In this document: in pieces, positions 8,920 to 17,796 of the stretch | Layout: every line of letters begins with the position of its first letter | Position numbering within the stretch: the first letter of the stretch is position 1 | From: Kaistella sp. | Lineage (GTDB): Bacteria; Bacteroidota; Bacteroidia; Flavobacteriales; Weeksellaceae | Direction of reading: 5' to 3' | DNA length: 64,000 nt | NCBI GenBank assembly: GCA_019459085.1 | Contig: JAIBEW010000029.1 | Location: forward strand, 62,001 to 126,000 | Program-made: the position numbers and the translations under genes | The notes under the pieces: generated by a model | What the model was told of the DNA's origin: nothing | The model's input: only the letters and a program-made list of their open reading frames with translations | The model's database searches: none

Positions 8920-9398
8920 TGACGAATATCGTTCTTCCGAACGAAACCAATTCACTTAGAAATCTCTTCGGTGGTGAACTTCTTGCGAAAATGGACCGCT
9001 GTGCTTCAATCTCTGCTGCAAGACATTGTGAAAGACGTGTAGTAACCGCATCCGTAAACCATGTTTCCTTCAATTATCCTATTCCGGAAGGCGGAATTGT
9101 GGTGCTGGAATCCAAGGTTTCGCGCGCTTTTTCTACTTCTATGGAAATTTACGTGGATGTATGGCTCGATGATCCGATTAACCAGAAAAAAATACACACT
9201 AACGAAGGAATTTACACTTTTGTAGCGGTGGATGAATTCAACCGTCCCATCCCGATTCCCAAGATGGAACCGGAAACCGAAGAAGAGAAGTCAAGGTTCG
9301 ATGCGGCTTTAAGAAGAAAAGAACTTTCCCTTATCCTATCGGGACGAATGAAGGCGGCCGATTCGGTGGAACTGAAAAAACTGTTTCAGGAGTCGTAA
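8880..9398 (+). CDS. acyl-CoA thioesterase (hotdog fold)
   Basis: A single hotdog domain of the acyl-CoA hydrolase/YciA type, hydrolysing acyl-CoA to free acid and CoA in the cytosol. Family sequence: PNETNSLRNLFGGELLAKMDRCASISAARHC near residues 20-50, then ASVNHVSFNYPIPEGGIVVLESKVSRAFSTSMEIYVDVW. The 172-residue length fits. The start lies inside the end of the HU-like gene (40-base overlap), so the two are probably translationally coupled. The dehydrogenase follows after three bases. Chain-length preference is unknown. Confidence 0.88.
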   Translation: MAQSKKASESLTIMTNIVLPNETNSLRNLFGGELLAKMDRCASISAARHCERRVVTASVNHVSFNYPIPEGGIVVLESKVSRAFSTSMEIYVDVWLDDPINQKKIHTNEGIYTFVAVDEFNRPIPIPKMEPETEEEKSRFDAALRRKELSLILSGRMKAADSVELKKLFQES

Positions 9399-9401
9399 AA
9401 A

Positions 9402-10331
9402 ATGAAAATTCTCCAGCTTGATAAAAACCATCCCCTCATTACAGAACAGCTTTCTGCAAAAGGTTTCTATCTGGACGAAGATTTTACCTCTTCTTATGAT
9501 GAAGTTCTGAATAAAATCGGAAATTACGGCGGCATCATCATCCGCAGCCGAATCCCGCTCGACCGGAACTTTCTGGAACATGCGAAAAATCTCCGCTTCA
9601 TTGCCCGCGTTGGGGCAGGAATGGAAAATATTGATGTGGAAGCTGCTGCTGAAATCGGCATTACCCTGATCAATTCGCCGGAAGGCAACCGCGATTCGGT
9701 TGCGGAACATGTTCTCGGAATGCTGCTTATTTTAATGAACCGCCTGTTTATCGCCTCTAACGAAGTAAAAAACGGCATCTGGAAGCGTGAAGAAAACCGG
9801 GGAGACGAACTTTTTGGGAAAACATTCGGCATTATTGGCTACGGAAATATGGGAAAAGCCGTCGCCAAACGACTTTCCGGATTTGGAGTGAAGGTGATTT
9901 TTCATGACATCAAAGCCAATCTTTCTGATGAATTTGCAGCGCAGGTCACGCTCGAAAAACTGAAAGCCGAAGCCGATATCCTTAGCATGCACATTCCGCT
10001 TACAGCAGAAACCCATTATATGATTGATGAAACTTTTATTTCAGAAATGAAAAAAGACTTTTACTTCATCAACACCGCGCGCGGAAAAAACGTAAACACG
10101 AAGGCTTTAGTTGAAGCCATCAAAACCGGTAAAATAAAAGGCGCTGCACTGGATGTTCTGGAATTTGAAAAGGCTTCCTTTGAAACCCTGGAGACTGAAA
10201 ATGAATACCTGCAATATCTCCTGAATTCCGAAAAAACAATCGTGACACCCCATATCGCGGGCTGGACCCACCAAAGCCAGGAAAAACTCGCGCAGATTAT
10301 TGTGGATAAAATCTTAAAAGATTTTTCATAA
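9402..10331 (+). CDS. D-2-hydroxyacid dehydrogenase (SerA-like, no ACT domain)
   Basis: NAD-dependent dehydrogenase of the D-isomer family. It has the Rossmann motif TFGIIGYGNMGKAVAKRL near residue 141 and catalytic positions in NTARGKNVNTKAL (Arg), ALDVLEFEK (Glu) and TPHIAGWTHQSQEKL (His). The substrate region includes RVGAGMENIDVEAAAEIGI. At 309 residues it ends after the catalytic domain and lacks the ACT regulatory domain of larger phosphoglycerate dehydrogenases. It may be a 3-phosphoglycerate dehydrogenase, but no serC or serB is adjacent, so the substrate stays open. It is the last gene of a three-gene unit. Confidence 0.85.
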   Translation: MKILQLDKNHPLITEQLSAKGFYLDEDFTSSYDEVLNKIGNYGGIIIRSRIPLDRNFLEHAKNLRFIARVGAGMENIDVEAAAEIGITLINSPEGNRDSVAEHVLGMLLILMNRLFIASNEVKNGIWKREENRGDELFGKTFGIIGYGNMGKAVAKRLSGFGVKVIFHDIKANLSDEFAAQVTLEKLKAEADILSMHIPLTAETHYMIDETFISEMKKDFYFINTARGKNVNTKALVEAIKTGKIKGAALDVLEFEKASFETLETENEYLQYLLNSEKTIVTPHIAGWTHQSQEKLAQIIVDKILKDFS

Positions 10332-10443
10332 CTGCACAATATGATTCAGTCTGAATTTTGTTAAATTTCTCTTAAATCATAAGCGCTGTCCATTTCACTT
10401 TATATAAATTCCTAAATTGCCGTTTGAATTCTTAAAAAGATAG

Positions 10444-11706
10444 ATGAAGCAGCAGATTTTAGTACTCTTAGTGGTTTTTTTTGGTCTGTTTTCCTGCAAA
10501 AAAGAGGAAAGCAGGACTGAAGCACAGGAAACCGGCCTCCCGAATTTTGGAAATATTGAACTTGATGATGTTTTCACAAAAAAAGACAACCGTTTAGAAA
10601 ACAAAGATTCTGTTGTTGCGGTGCTCGACTGCTATTACACCACCGTCTGGGAAAAAGGTGACCTATGGGGCGGCTTTCTGGTAGCCAAAGGCGACGAAAT
10701 CCTGTATGAAAGTTACCGCGGTTTTGCCCAGGAAGGTGATAAAAATCCAATCACTGAAAACACTCCGCTGCATGTTGCTTCTGTAAGCAAAACCCTTACT
10801 GCCATGGCGGCCATGAAACTCGTGGAAGCCGGCAAACTGAAGTTGGAAGACCCAATTACCAAGTTTTACCCGAATTTTCCCTATCCTGACGTGACGGTTT
10901 TTACCCTTTTAAGTCAGCGCAGCGGCCTGCCGAAATACGAATACTTTATTGAGAAGATCGAGCCACAACCTGCTGAACTCTCAAAAAAATCTCTTACAAA
11001 TCAGGATGTCATCAATATGCTCATCCAATACAAACCGGAACTCTCCCGCCCTACAGATACCGGTTTTATGTACTGCAATACGAACTTTGCGCTTCTGGCT
11101 TTGATCATTGAAAAAGTGACGAAGACTCCATTTCCGGAAGCGATGCAGCAGATGGTTTTCCGGCCATTGAAAATGAAAAACACTTTCATCTTTCAGGAAA
11201 AAGATACCCTTACGGCTGCAAAATCTTTCTATCAGCGCGGACCGCGGGAATATCCACTCGACCGTCTCGATCTGATTTACGGGGACAAAAATGTGTATAC
11301 CACACCGAGAGATCTGCTGAATTTTTCAAAAGCGATTTATGCCAAGCATTTCCTGAAACCTGAACTCAGGGAAATGGTCTTCAGTCCGCACAGCAATGAG
11401 CGACCCGGAGTGAACAACTACGGACTCGGTTTCCGCATGAAAATTTTTGATAATGGCGAAAAACTTACTTATCACAACGGGTGGTGGCACGGCACCAATT
11501 CGGTGTTTGCGCACCTGCTGAAATCCAATGTTACCATTGTGGCTATCGGAAATAAATATTCGCAACGTGTTTATACAGCACTTTCTCTTTCCGGACTTTT
11601 CGAAAACTTTCCTCCGGAAGCTGACAGATTCAATAAAGTCATGGACAAAGATAAAGACGGGCCTGCGAATGGCACTTTGAAAGAGGATAGCGCTTTTGGG
11701 GAATAA
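10444..11706 (+). CDS. lipoprotein serine hydrolase (beta-lactamase/class C fold)
   Basis: A signal peptide with lipobox LFSC (Cys18) predicts a lipoprotein. The serine hydrolase motifs are SVSK (SxxK, Ser113-Lys116), YCN near residue 206 (YxN), and HNGWWHG near residue 346, in the place of the KTG-like box. The family covers class C beta-lactamases, D-Ala-D-Ala carboxypeptidases and esterases; nothing here separates them, so antibiotic resistance should not be inferred. Length is 420 residues. The gene lies upstream of an Ig-like lipoprotein that has its own promoter box six bases after this stop. Confidence 0.88.
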   Translation: MKQQILVLLVVFFGLFSCKKEESRTEAQETGLPNFGNIELDDVFTKKDNRLENKDSVVAVLDCYYTTVWEKGDLWGGFLVAKGDEILYESYRGFAQEGDKNPITENTPLHVASVSKTLTAMAAMKLVEAGKLKLEDPITKFYPNFPYPDVTVFTLLSQRSGLPKYEYFIEKIEPQPAELSKKSLTNQDVINMLIQYKPELSRPTDTGFMYCNTNFALLALIIEKVTKTPFPEAMQQMVFRPLKMKNTFIFQEKDTLTAAKSFYQRGPREYPLDRLDLIYGDKNVYTTPRDLLNFSKAIYAKHFLKPELREMVFSPHSNERPGVNNYGLGFRMKIFDNGEKLTYHNGWWHGTNSVFAHLLKSNVTIVAIGNKYSQRVYTALSLSGLFENFPPEADRFNKVMDKDKDGPANGTLKEDSAFGE

Positions 11707-11711
11707 TTCTT

Positions 11712-11719
11712 TAAATTTG
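11712..11719 (+). promoter_or_regulatory. -7 promoter box for the Ig-like lipoprotein
   Basis: TAAATTTG, six bases after the preceding stop. It predicts a start near 11726 and about 8 bases of leader before the ATG at 11734. It overlaps the alternative GTG at 11719, which is therefore rejected as the start. Confidence 0.55.
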
Positions 11720-11733
11720 TGCAAAATCCAGCC

Positions 11734-13458
11734 ATGAAAAAGCTTTTTTTTCTCTTTGTCCTCAATCTTCTGTTGCTTTCGTGCGCGCGGGTGGGTTCAC
11801 CGATTGGTGGCGACAAAGATACGCTGGCTCCAAAATTCTTAAGTTCAAATATTGACACTACACGCGTAAATGTACCGCAGAATATCAGGCAATTACGACT
11901 CGATTTTGATGAATATGTAACGCTGAAAGATGTTTCCAAAAACCTCATCATTTCGCCTCCGATAAAAAAAATTACAAAAATTCTTCCTTCGGGGCTAGCC
12001 AATAAATATGTTTTGATTCAGTGGGAAGATACGCTTCAGGCCAACACCACATACAATTTCAATTTTGGAAATGCCATTGCCGACCAGAATGAAGGCAACA
12101 CCGTTCCCTATTTTAATTTTGCATTTTCTACAGGGGATAAGATTGATGATCTCTACATCAGCGGGGAAGTGAAGGACGCTTTTAAGATAAAAGAAAACAC
12201 CACTAAAAAAAACATGGTGGTAGGACTCTATAAACAAAGCGACTCCGCAGATTACCGCCAGAAACCGTACTACATTACCAAAGTTGACGATGACGGATAC
12301 TATGAACTTAATTATCTTTCTCCCGGAAGCTATACCATTCTGGCTTTTGTAGATGAAAACGAGAATTCGGTGTACGATCCCGGAAAAGAAAACATTGGTT
12401 TCCAGAAAGAAACGGTGGTGCTCGAAAAATCCATTTCCGGACTCAACATTAAAACCTATCCTTCCAAAAAAGCGCTGAAATACAATGAAATGAAAGAAAT
12501 TCCGGGCGGAATCCTGATGACTTTTGAAGGAAATCCTCAGGACCTGAAGGTGCTTTCGATCAATGATCAGCTGAAAGACTATAAAGTGACTCATGTTCCG
12601 AAATCAGATTCTGCACGGATCTGGTTTGATGCGAAAGACCAGAAAGTGGGTCTGGAAGCCAATGAAAACTTGAAATTCAGTTATGATGCGGATGGAAAAA
12701 AAGACACGGTTTCCCTCTTTTACCGTTACAATACGAAGAACGAAATGACGATCAATAACCAGGATGGTAATTTGCTCGAACCTTTTAAAGATTTCCGTTT
12801 CGTTTCCAATTACCTCATTGATAAGATTGAACCTGAAAAATGGATCCTGAAAAGCGACAGCTTAACCACTGAAACTTTTACAGCGAGAATTTCTGCGGAA
12901 AATCCGTATCAGGTCTGGGTAAATTCAGATTTCAAAGCCGGAAAAAAATACCAGCTGACGGTACCGAAAGGCAGTGTTTCTTCGTTTTATGAAAGCACTG
13001 ACAGATCTTACCGCTTCGATTTTGAGTTGGATAAAGTGGAGAATTTCGGCAGCCTCACCCTTAAACTTATCAATAAACCGGCACAGAAATTCTGGCTCCA
13101 GCTCCTGAGTCCCGACGAAAAAATCATGTACAGCAAATTCACCGATGCTGCTGAAGTAAAGTTTGACATTCTGAAACCCGGCGATTATTTTGTCAGGATT
13201 CTGGTAGATAATAATGGGAACGGTTACTGGGATGAAGCCGATTTTAAAAACCGGATTTTCGCTGAAGACGCTTATACTTTCTATAAAAAAATAAACATCA
13301 AGGCACTTTGGGAAATTAAAGAAGACTGGGATCTTACCGATAAAAGAACGCTGGATAGCGTCACACAGCCCGCACAAACAGTTCCGAAAACGCCTGTTTC
13401 CAAAGAATTGGGAGAAATAAAAGGGGAAAACTCCATTCTTGTTCCCCAGAAAAAATAA
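11734..13458 (+). CDS. lipoprotein with bacterial Ig-like (SbsA-type) domain
   Basis: MKKLFFLFVLNLLLLSCARVGSPIGG is a signal peptide with lipobox LLSC. An Ig-like domain of the SbsA/Big_5 type follows at about residues 30-130: LAPKFLSSNIDTTRV, FDEYVTLKDVSKNLIISP, NTTYNFNFGNAIADQNEGN and YFNFAFSTGD. Further on there are beta-rich segments with carboxypeptidase-regulatory-like motifs (GYYELNYLSPGSYTILAFVDENENSVYDPGKE and later PGDYFVRILVDNNGNGYWDEADF), whose Asp/Asn-rich loops look calcium-binding. It is probably anchored in the outer membrane; its function is unknown. The haem-binding-domain gene begins three bases after the stop. Confidence 0.82.
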   Translation: MKKLFFLFVLNLLLLSCARVGSPIGGDKDTLAPKFLSSNIDTTRVNVPQNIRQLRLDFDEYVTLKDVSKNLIISPPIKKITKILPSGLANKYVLIQWEDTLQANTTYNFNFGNAIADQNEGNTVPYFNFAFSTGDKIDDLYISGEVKDAFKIKENTTKKNMVVGLYKQSDSADYRQKPYYITKVDDDGYYELNYLSPGSYTILAFVDENENSVYDPGKENIGFQKETVVLEKSISGLNIKTYPSKKALKYNEMKEIPGGILMTFEGNPQDLKVLSINDQLKDYKVTHVPKSDSARIWFDAKDQKVGLEANENLKFSYDADGKKDTVSLFYRYNTKNEMTINNQDGNLLEPFKDFRFVSNYLIDKIEPEKWILKSDSLTTETFTARISAENPYQVWVNSDFKAGKKYQLTVPKGSVSSFYESTDRSYRFDFELDKVENFGSLTLKLINKPAQKFWLQLLSPDEKIMYSKFTDAAEVKFDILKPGDYFVRILVDNNGNGYWDEADFKNRIFAEDAYTFYKKINIKALWEIKEDWDLTDKRTLDSVTQPAQTVPKTPVSKELGEIKGENSILVPQKK

Positions 13459-13461
13459 ATC

Positions 13462-13926
13462 ATGAAGATTTTTATAAAAATTGTTTTCGGTCTTTTAATC
13501 CTGTTTGCACTTATTCAGTTTATTCCGTTGGACAGAACCCTGAAACCAATAGACCGTAAACTGAATTTTGTGGAGGTGAAGCAAACACCAAATGAAATCA
13601 CCAAAATCCTTAAAACTTCATGCTACGACTGCCACTCCAATGAGACGGTGTATCCGGATTATGCTTATGTAGCGCCAATTTCATGGTCGGTTAACCACCA
13701 CATTAAGGAAGGCCGGGAACATCTGAATTTTTCGGAATGGGGAAGCTATAATGCTGATCTGAAAAAAGACATGCTGGAAAATGCAGTAAAGGCTGTTCAG
13801 GAAAGAGAAATGCCCCTTCCGGGTTATATTGCTTATCATCCGGAAGCCAACTTGTCTGCTGCCGACCGGAAAATACTCACAGCATATTTTCAACAGCAGC
13901 TGGAGCACTATGTTTCGGCGAAATAA
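13462..13926 (+). CDS. membrane-anchored haem-binding-domain protein
   Basis: An N-terminal membrane segment (residues 4-20) is followed by a domain with one CxxCH haem attachment motif, SCYDCHSNETVYPDYAYVAPISW. This matches the Haem_bd family of single-haem exported proteins common in Bacteroidota. Conserved histidines in SVNHHIKEGREHLNFSEW may supply the second axial ligand. At 154 residues it is full length. It is in one transcription unit with the Ig-like lipoprotein. It is likely a periplasmic c-type cytochrome-like protein; its redox partner is unknown. Confidence 0.85.
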   Translation: MKIFIKIVFGLLILFALIQFIPLDRTLKPIDRKLNFVEVKQTPNEITKILKTSCYDCHSNETVYPDYAYVAPISWSVNHHIKEGREHLNFSEWGSYNADLKKDMLENAVKAVQEREMPLPGYIAYHPEANLSAADRKILTAYFQQQLEHYVSAK

Positions 13927-13988
13927 GAAGCAAATTCTTCCTTTTCAAAATAATAGCCGTCCTGATTCTGCACGTGGTTTTATTTTTT

Positions 13989-13996
13989 TAAATTTG
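13989..13996 (+). promoter_or_regulatory. -7 promoter box for prs
   Basis: TAAATTTG; predicted transcription start near 14003, 13 bases before the ATG. Confidence 0.6.
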
Positions 13997-14015
13997 CACA
14001 TCTAAAAAAGTAAAA

Positions 14016-14954
14016 ATGTCTGAGCAAGCAAGTTATTTGTTTTCCACGCGAACCAGCAAGGTTTTAGCGGAAAAAATCGCCCTTCATTACGGGCAGGAAA
14101 TGGGGAAAATCAATTTCCAGGAATTCAGCGACGGTGAATTTGAGCCTGTTCTGGACCAGTCGGTGAGAGGTGGCAGGGTTTTTTTAATTGCCTCTACATT
14201 TCCCCCAGCAGACAATTTACTGGAATTACTGCTGATGATTGATGCCTCAAAAAGAGCTTCAGCAAAAAGCATTACGGTGGTACTTCCTTATTACGGTTTG
14301 GCAAGACAGGACAGAAAAGACCAGCCAAGGGCACCGATCGGAGCCAAGCTCGTAGCCAATCTCCTTACCGCAGCCGGCGCAACCCGAATTATGACGATGG
14401 ATCTTCACGCAGACCAGATTCAGGGATTTTTCGAAATTCCGGTTGATCATCTTTATGCCTCCACCATTTTTATTGAATACATTCAGTCTTTAAAATTAGA
14501 CAATCTTACCATTGCCTCTCCGGATATGGGCGGCGCGAAACGTGCGAAGAATTACGCCGGACATCTGGGTGCAGAGGTGGTAATCTGCTATAAAGAAAGA
14601 AAAAAAGCCAATGTGATTGAGGAAATGTTCCTTATTGGTGATGTGGAAGGGAAAAATGTCATTCTGATTGATGATATGATCGATACGGCCGGAACGCTTT
14701 GCAAAGCAGCCGACATTCTGATGGCCAACGGTGCAAAAAGCGTCCGTGCAATGGCAACCCACGGTGTGCTTTCCGGTAAAGCTTATGAAAACATTCAGAA
14801 TTCAAAACTTTCGGAAGTAATTGTTACGGATACCATTCCGGTGAAAACCGAACTCACCCCGAAAATAAAAGTGCTTTCGTGCGCTTCGCTCTTTGCCGAT
14901 GTGATGAAAATGGTGCACGAGCACAAATCCATCAGCGACAAATTCATTATTTAG
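14016..14954 (+). CDS. prs: ribose-phosphate pyrophosphokinase
   Basis: Makes PRPP from ribose 5-phosphate and ATP, feeding nucleotide, His, Trp and NAD synthesis. Diagnostic blocks are FSDGEFEPVLDQSVRG (residues 28-43), the flexible-loop motif YYGLARQDRKDQPR near residue 92, MDLHADQIQGFF near residue 129, and the PRPP-binding loop VILIDDMIDTAGTL near residue 216. Length (312) is typical. It is followed after 45 bases by rplY, which has its own promoter box. Confidence 0.96.
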   Translation: MSEQASYLFSTRTSKVLAEKIALHYGQEMGKINFQEFSDGEFEPVLDQSVRGGRVFLIASTFPPADNLLELLLMIDASKRASAKSITVVLPYYGLARQDRKDQPRAPIGAKLVANLLTAAGATRIMTMDLHADQIQGFFEIPVDHLYASTIFIEYIQSLKLDNLTIASPDMGGAKRAKNYAGHLGAEVVICYKERKKANVIEEMFLIGDVEGKNVILIDDMIDTAGTLCKAADILMANGAKSVRAMATHGVLSGKAYENIQNSKLSEVIVTDTIPVKTELTPKIKVLSCASLFADVMKMVHEHKSISDKFII

Positions 14955-14964
14955 AAAAATATTG

Positions 14965-14972
14965 TATATTTG
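14965..14972 (+). promoter_or_regulatory. -7 promoter box for rplY
   Basis: TATATTTG; predicted start near 14979, leaving about 21 A/T-rich bases before the ATG at 15000. Confidence 0.6.
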
Positions 14973-14999
14973 CACCCTTAAAATTTTTATATAACTATA

Positions 15000-15632
15000 A
15001 TGAAATCAATTACAATTCAAGGTACAAAAAGAGAAAGCGTGGGCAAAAAGTCTACTAAAGCTTTACGTGATGCTGAATTAGTTCCTTGTGTTGTTTACGG
15101 AGGTACTGAAACCCTAAATTTTTCTGCTGAAGAAAAATCTTTCAAAGGTTTGGTATATACTCCTGAAGCACACACGGTATCTATTGAGGTTGACGGACAA
15201 ACCATTCCTGCCGTTCTTCAGGACATCCAGTTCCACCCACTAACGGACAAGATCCTTCACGCAGACTTCTTCCAACTGGCAGAAGACAAACCTGTTGTTA
15301 TGGAAGTTCCGGTAAGACTTACCGGCCGATCTAAAGGGGTTGTTGCAGGTGGTGCACTAAGACAGTCTTTCAGAAAACTTAAACTGAAAGCGCTTCCGGC
15401 AAATTTACCGGATGAAATCGTGGTAGATGTAACTCCGCTTAAAATCGGAAGCAAACTGAATGTTGGTGATATCGAAACCAAAAACTTTACTTTCATGCAT
15501 CCGGACAACGCAGTTGTAGTGGCTGTTAAGATGTCCAGAACTGCTATGAAAGGTGGTGCAGCTATTGAAGATGATGAAGAAACTCCGGCTGAAGGTGAAG
15601 CTCCAGCAGCTGAAGCAGCATCTGCAGAATAA
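15000..15632 (+). CDS. rplY: 50S ribosomal protein L25/general stress protein Ctc
   Basis: 5S rRNA-binding large-subunit protein. The two-domain Ctc form is visible: an N-terminal L25 domain (residues 1-90: [26 protein letters not shown] and [18 protein letters not shown]) and a C-terminal beta domain ([42 protein letters not shown]). It ends in an acidic Glu/Ala-rich tail ([21 protein letters not shown]), as is usual for this form. The prs-rplY pairing is common across bacteria. An intrinsic terminator follows. Confidence 0.95.
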   Translation: MKSITIQGTKRESVGKKSTKALRDAELVPCVVYGGTETLNFSAEEKSFKGLVYTPEAHTVSIEVDGQTIPAVLQDIQFHPLTDKILHADFFQLAEDKPVVMEVPVRLTGRSKGVVAGGALRQSFRKLKLKALPANLPDEIVVDVTPLKIGSKLNVGDIETKNFTFMHPDNAVVVAVKMSRTAMKGGAAIEDDEETPAEGEAPAAEAASAE

Positions 15633-15654
15633 TTTTACAGAAAATATTCAATAT

Positions 15655-15688
15655 AATTTCCCGTCAACTGAGTTGGCGGGAAATTTTT
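15655..15688 (+). terminator. terminator after rplY
   Basis: A 14-bp stem (one G-U pair) with loop TGA, followed by TTTTT, 22 bases past the rplY stop. Confidence 0.9.
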
Positions 15689-15760
15689 ATTATAGCCGTA
15701 CCGGTTTATTCTTATTGATAAAAGCAACCGCTGACTTTCTAACTTTCCCTTTAATTTCCG

Positions 15761-15768
15761 TAAATTTG
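15761..15768 (+). promoter_or_regulatory. -7 promoter box for sufS
   Basis: TAAATTTG; predicted start near 15775, 14 bases before the sufS ATG. Confidence 0.6.
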
Positions 15769-15788
15769 AACCATTCTAAATAATTGCA

Positions 15789-17009
15789 ATGTTCGACCTT
15801 CAAAATATCCGCAGTCAGTTTCCCATACTTAACAGGCAGATCAACGGCAAACCGCTGGTTTATCTTGATAATGCCGCGACTTCCCAAAAACCGGCTTCGG
15901 TTCTGGAATCGTGGCAGAAATACTATACCGAAATCAATGCGAATGTTCACCGCGGAATCCACACCTTAAGTCAACTCGCAACTGAAGAAATGGAACTTTC
16001 GAGGAAAAAAATCCAGAAGTTCATCAATGCTAAAAATGATTTCGAAGTTATTTTTACGAAAGGAACGACGGAAGGCATCAACCTTCTGGCGTATGCACTC
16101 ACTTCCTCAATTAAATCAGGAGACGAAATCATTATTTCGTATTTGGAGCACCATTCCAACATCGTTCCGTGGCAAATGCTCTGCGAAAGAACCGGCGCGA
16201 AACTCAAAGTGATCCCGATGGACGAAGACGGCATCCTTCAGCTCGATTTTCTGGATGAAAATTTATCCGAAAAAACCAGAATTGTATCCGTCAACCAGGT
16301 TTCGAATGCTTTGGGCGTCGTAAATCCTGTGGAAGAGATTATTTCGAAAACGAGAAAAAACTCGGATGCAATCATCGTTATCGATGGTGCACAGTCGGCT
16401 CCGCATTTTAAAATTGATGTGCAGAAAATGGACTGTGATTTTTTCATTTTTTCCGGCCACAAAATGTACGCACCGATGGGAACCGGCATTCTGTACGGAA
16501 AAGAAGAACTCCTGAGAAAAATACAGCCTTTCCACGGCGGCGGCGAGATGATCGCCACCTGCTCTTTCGACAAAACCACTTACGCAGATCTGCCTTTTAA
16601 ATTCGAAGCGGGAACGCCCAACGTGGGTGGAAATATCGCTTTGGGAGCCGCAATAGACTTCATCGAAGGGATTGGTCACGAAAATATTCAGAACCACGAA
16701 AATGCGCTGCTTGAATACGCTCAAAAACAGCTGCTCGAAATAGAAAACCTTAAAATTTACGGTGAAAAAGCTCGCAGAACCGGCGTGGTTTCTTTTAACA
16801 TTGCGAGCATCGGGATTGCATCGGATGTCGGAATGATTCTGGATAAACTTGGGATTGCTGTAAGAACCGGTCATCACTGCACGCAGCCCATCATGGATTT
16901 CTTTAATATCGCCGGAACTGTCCGCGCGAGTTTTGCAGTATACAATACGATGGAGGAGATCGACATTCTGGTGAACGGCGTAAAAAAAGCGCAGAAAATG
17001 CTGCTTTAA
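15789..17009 (+). CDS. sufS: cysteine desulfurase, SufS type
   Basis: PLP-dependent removal of sulfur from cysteine for Fe-S cluster assembly. The PLP lysine lies in FIFSGHKMYAPMGTG (about residue 226) and the catalytic cysteine in RTGHHCTQPIMDFF (about residue 363). This is the short-loop form of group II (SufS/CsdA) enzymes. IPMDEDGILQL and VNQVSNALGVVNP are also typical. Length (406) fits. No sufB, sufC, sufD or sufE lies in the window, so the partners are elsewhere. It is transcribed alone. Confidence 0.93.
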   Translation: MFDLQNIRSQFPILNRQINGKPLVYLDNAATSQKPASVLESWQKYYTEINANVHRGIHTLSQLATEEMELSRKKIQKFINAKNDFEVIFTKGTTEGINLLAYALTSSIKSGDEIIISYLEHHSNIVPWQMLCERTGAKLKVIPMDEDGILQLDFLDENLSEKTRIVSVNQVSNALGVVNPVEEIISKTRKNSDAIIVIDGAQSAPHFKIDVQKMDCDFFIFSGHKMYAPMGTGILYGKEELLRKIQPFHGGGEMIATCSFDKTTYADLPFKFEAGTPNVGGNIALGAAIDFIEGIGHENIQNHENALLEYAQKQLLEIENLKIYGEKARRTGVVSFNIASIGIASDVGMILDKLGIAVRTGHHCTQPIMDFFNIAGTVRASFAVYNTMEEIDILVNGVKKAQKMLL

Positions 17010-17098
17010 TCTCAGTACCTAAAGACCAATCTCTTTTACCGAAACATCAAAAAGTTAAAGGTTTCAATGTCAACTGATTAATGACGACAAACCTCCAG

Positions 17099-17710
17099 TT
17101 ATTTCTTTTCATATTTCCAGTTCCGTCCTTTTCCTTCGGCAATCCACTCGAGGGCCTGTTCCATGCGTTTAATTCTCGTAGCTTCGGTTTTGGCACCGGT
17201 AATCCAGAGAATATATTCCTTCCGGAAAGAGGGTGACGCTTTCATAAAGAATTGCTGTGCTGTCGTATTCATTTCAAGCGCTTCGGCAAAATCTGACGGA
17301 ATTTCAGTTTCGGTTTTCGAAACCGGTGTTTTTTTTATCGTAACGCCCATGTCGGTTAATTCCATTGCTTCTTTAATGGCCGCTTTCAGCTGAGGTTTTG
17401 AGGGCAGATCTTCTAATTTTGCGATTTTTCCTAAACTGAACATACCGCTTGTTCCAACATTCAGTTCAAGATCCTTTATGGTTTTCATTTCCGAATGAAG
17501 CCAGAATCCCATGCTGCAGTACTGTTTAAAGGCGGCGAGAGAACACAGGATTTTCCCATTGTACATAAAATGCGGAAAGCTCCATTTCCATCCTTCTTCT
17601 ACTTCCGGGCATGTTTCGTGGATGATTTCACGGAGATAACTGAGAACCGGCTGTGCGAAATTCGGTGAATTTTCAATATACGTGTCGATTCTTGGTTCTG
17701 TTGCTGACAT
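17099..17710 (-). CDS. DUF1801 / YdeI-OmdA domain protein
   Basis: An N-terminal DUF1801-like domain (about residues 1-110: RIDTYIENSPNFAQPVLSYLREIIHETCPEVEEGWKWSFPHF...) is joined to a C-terminal OmdA/YdeI-type segment (PSDFAEALEMNTTAQQFFMKASPSFRKEYILWITGAKTEATRIKRM). OmdA-like proteins have been linked to bacteriocin or stress protection, but the role here is unknown. I use the ATG at 17710: the alternative at 17740 lies only two bases past the -7 box, before the expected transcription start. Confidence 0.82.
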   Translation of the reverse strand: MSATEPRIDTYIENSPNFAQPVLSYLREIIHETCPEVEEGWKWSFPHFMYNGKILCSLAAFKQYCSMGFWLHSEMKTIKDLELNVGTSGMFSLGKIAKLEDLPSKPQLKAAIKEAMELTDMGVTIKKTPVSKTETEIPSDFAEALEMNTTAQQFFMKASPSFRKEYILWITGAKTEATRIKRMEQALEWIAEGKGRNWKYEKK

Positions 17711-17741
17711 ATTTTTAAATTTAAGAAGAACTGCGTTCATG

Positions 17742-17749
17742 CAAAAGTA
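17742..17749 (-). promoter_or_regulatory. -7 promoter box for the DUF1801 gene
   Basis: TACTTTTG on the minus strand, predicting a start near 17736. The box directly abuts the glyS terminator stem. Confidence 0.55.
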
Positions 17750-17780
17750 AAAAAGTTCCGGACTGCTCCGAAACTTTTTA
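17750..17780 (-). terminator. terminator of glyS
   Basis: On the minus strand, a 12-bp stem (one G-U pair) with loop AGCAGT ends in a T-run, 17 bases past the glyS stop. Confidence 0.85.
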
Positions 17781-17796
17781 TATACTATTTAAAAAA

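Noticed and set aside
10444-11706. Antibiotic-resistance beta-lactamase
   Set aside because: The SxxK and YxN motifs only place it in the broad serine hydrolase family; most such lipoproteins in Bacteroidota are not resistance enzymes.
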